Shown piece after piece: positions 5,236 to 5,528 of a DNA stretch of 5,528 bases (position 1 is the stretch's first letter; each line of letters starts with the position of its first letter). A model generated the notes under the pieces. The model did no database searches. It was not told the origin of the DNA and worked only from the letters and a program-made list of their open reading frames with translations. Both the position numbers and the translations under genes were made by a program. The stretch covers positions 1 through 5,528 of the forward strand of contig CAMODP010000122.1 in assembly GCA_946611445.1 (NCBI GenBank), read 5' to 3'. The stretch comes from an uncultured Eubacterium sp. (GTDB lineage Bacteria; Bacillota; Clostridia; Lachnospirales; Lachnospiraceae).

Positions 5236-5528
5236 TTAAGCTCTTTTTCCGAGCTCAAACGCTTTTTTATTCATCTCCAGGAATTTCGGAGGAACAATCG
5301 CCTCTATGGCTTTCATCCAGGCCTCCTCCGGGAGGTCAAAATAATGAGACAGTCTGCCCAGCAGCACCAGGTTCACGGCTTTCGGGGAGCCGGCCTGCTC
5401 AGCCAGGGCCAGACAGTCCATGGCGTCGACCTTTGCGCCAGATGCCTTGATCTTTTCTACCAGGTTCTCCGGATATTCCGCCGCGCCGATGATGACCGGC
5501 ATAGGATCAATCTGCTGGATATTTGTCA
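5236..5528 (-). CDS. iorB: Indolepyruvate ferredoxin oxidoreductase beta subunit, C-terminal part (runs off right edge)
   Basis: The last 96 complete codons of a gene that continues beyond the window; the frame is still open at 5528, so the ATG at 5500-5502 is an internal methionine. With IorA this subunit oxidatively decarboxylates aryl pyruvates (indolepyruvate and related 2-oxo acids from aromatic amino acids) to the aryl-acetyl-CoA, reducing ferredoxin. Seen: TNIQQIDPMPVIIGAAEYPEN, split here as the strand before and after the central methionine; LALAEQAGSPKAVNLVLLGRLSHYFDLP; and the end block IEAIVPPKFLEMNKKAFELGKRA, read as IVPPK followed by N-KAF-LG. These are the usual C-terminal features of the pyruvate/ketoisovalerate oxidoreductase gamma-type domain. 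A related 2-oxoacid oxidoreductase gamma subunit is possible, but the adjoining paaK and ACT genes favour IorB. It is separated from paaK by 49 nt and is expected to follow iorA upstream, outside the window. Confidence 0.87.
   Translation of the reverse strand, partial: TNIQQIDPMPVIIGAAEYPENLVEKIKASGAKVDAMDCLALAEQAGSPKAVNLVLLGRLSHYFDLPEEAWMKAIEAIVPPKFLEMNKKAFELGKRA

Noticed and set aside
4401..5450. Plus-strand 349-codon open frame antisense to paaK and iorB
   Set aside because: Covers two genes with clear family motifs on the other strand, shows no domain of its own, and ends in low-complexity Pro/Arg/Ser-rich sequence.

Overview
This window looks like chromosomal DNA of an anaerobic, moderately GC-rich Bacillota bacterium, most likely a gut-type Clostridia/Lachnospiraceae. 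That is inferred from the strong AGGAGG-type ribosome binding sites, tightly packed genes, an A/U-flanked intrinsic terminator, and an iorB-paaK-ACT gene order that is familiar from such anaerobes. No phage, transposase, CRISPR, tRNA or rRNA gene was found.

Layout. Positions 1-555 (minus strand) hold the N-terminal 185 residues of an AlaA-type alanine/glutamate aminotransferase that runs off the left edge. Positions 556-781 are a divergent control region. It contains a good sigma-A-type promoter facing right, overlapped by a cluster of CGCG-centred palindromes that resemble LacI/GalR-family operators. Positions 782-2323 (plus strand) encode a complete sodium:solute symporter (SSS/SLC5 family). 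A perfect intrinsic hairpin at 2346-2382 is built to terminate in both directions. Positions 2415-2585 hold a large imperfect inverted repeat, about 170 nt with 43 pairs in six helices and a central bubble, which no recognised gene explains.

The right half is a minus-strand operon read from 5528 down to 2589. In order it holds the C-terminus of indolepyruvate ferredoxin oxidoreductase beta subunit (iorB), a phenylacetate-CoA ligase homologue (paaK), a small protein with two ACT domains, and an amidohydrolase of the Amidohydrolase_2 type. Spacing tightens along the operon: 48 nt, then 13 nt with the next RBS overlapping a stop codon, then a 4-nt GTGA overlap.

How the genes may work together. 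IorAB oxidatively decarboxylates aryl pyruvates (from Trp, Phe, Tyr) to aryl-acetyl-CoA, and PaaK interconverts aryl acetates and their CoA thioesters. The ACT protein probably senses an amino acid, perhaps aromatic. The aminotransferase and symporter next door could supply 2-oxo acids or import a substrate, but they form separate transcription units and that link is only inference. The amidohydrolase is the least explained member of the operon. The most interesting non-coding signals are the operator cluster, the long hairpin element, and a perfect 12-bp inverted repeat inside the amidohydrolase gene.
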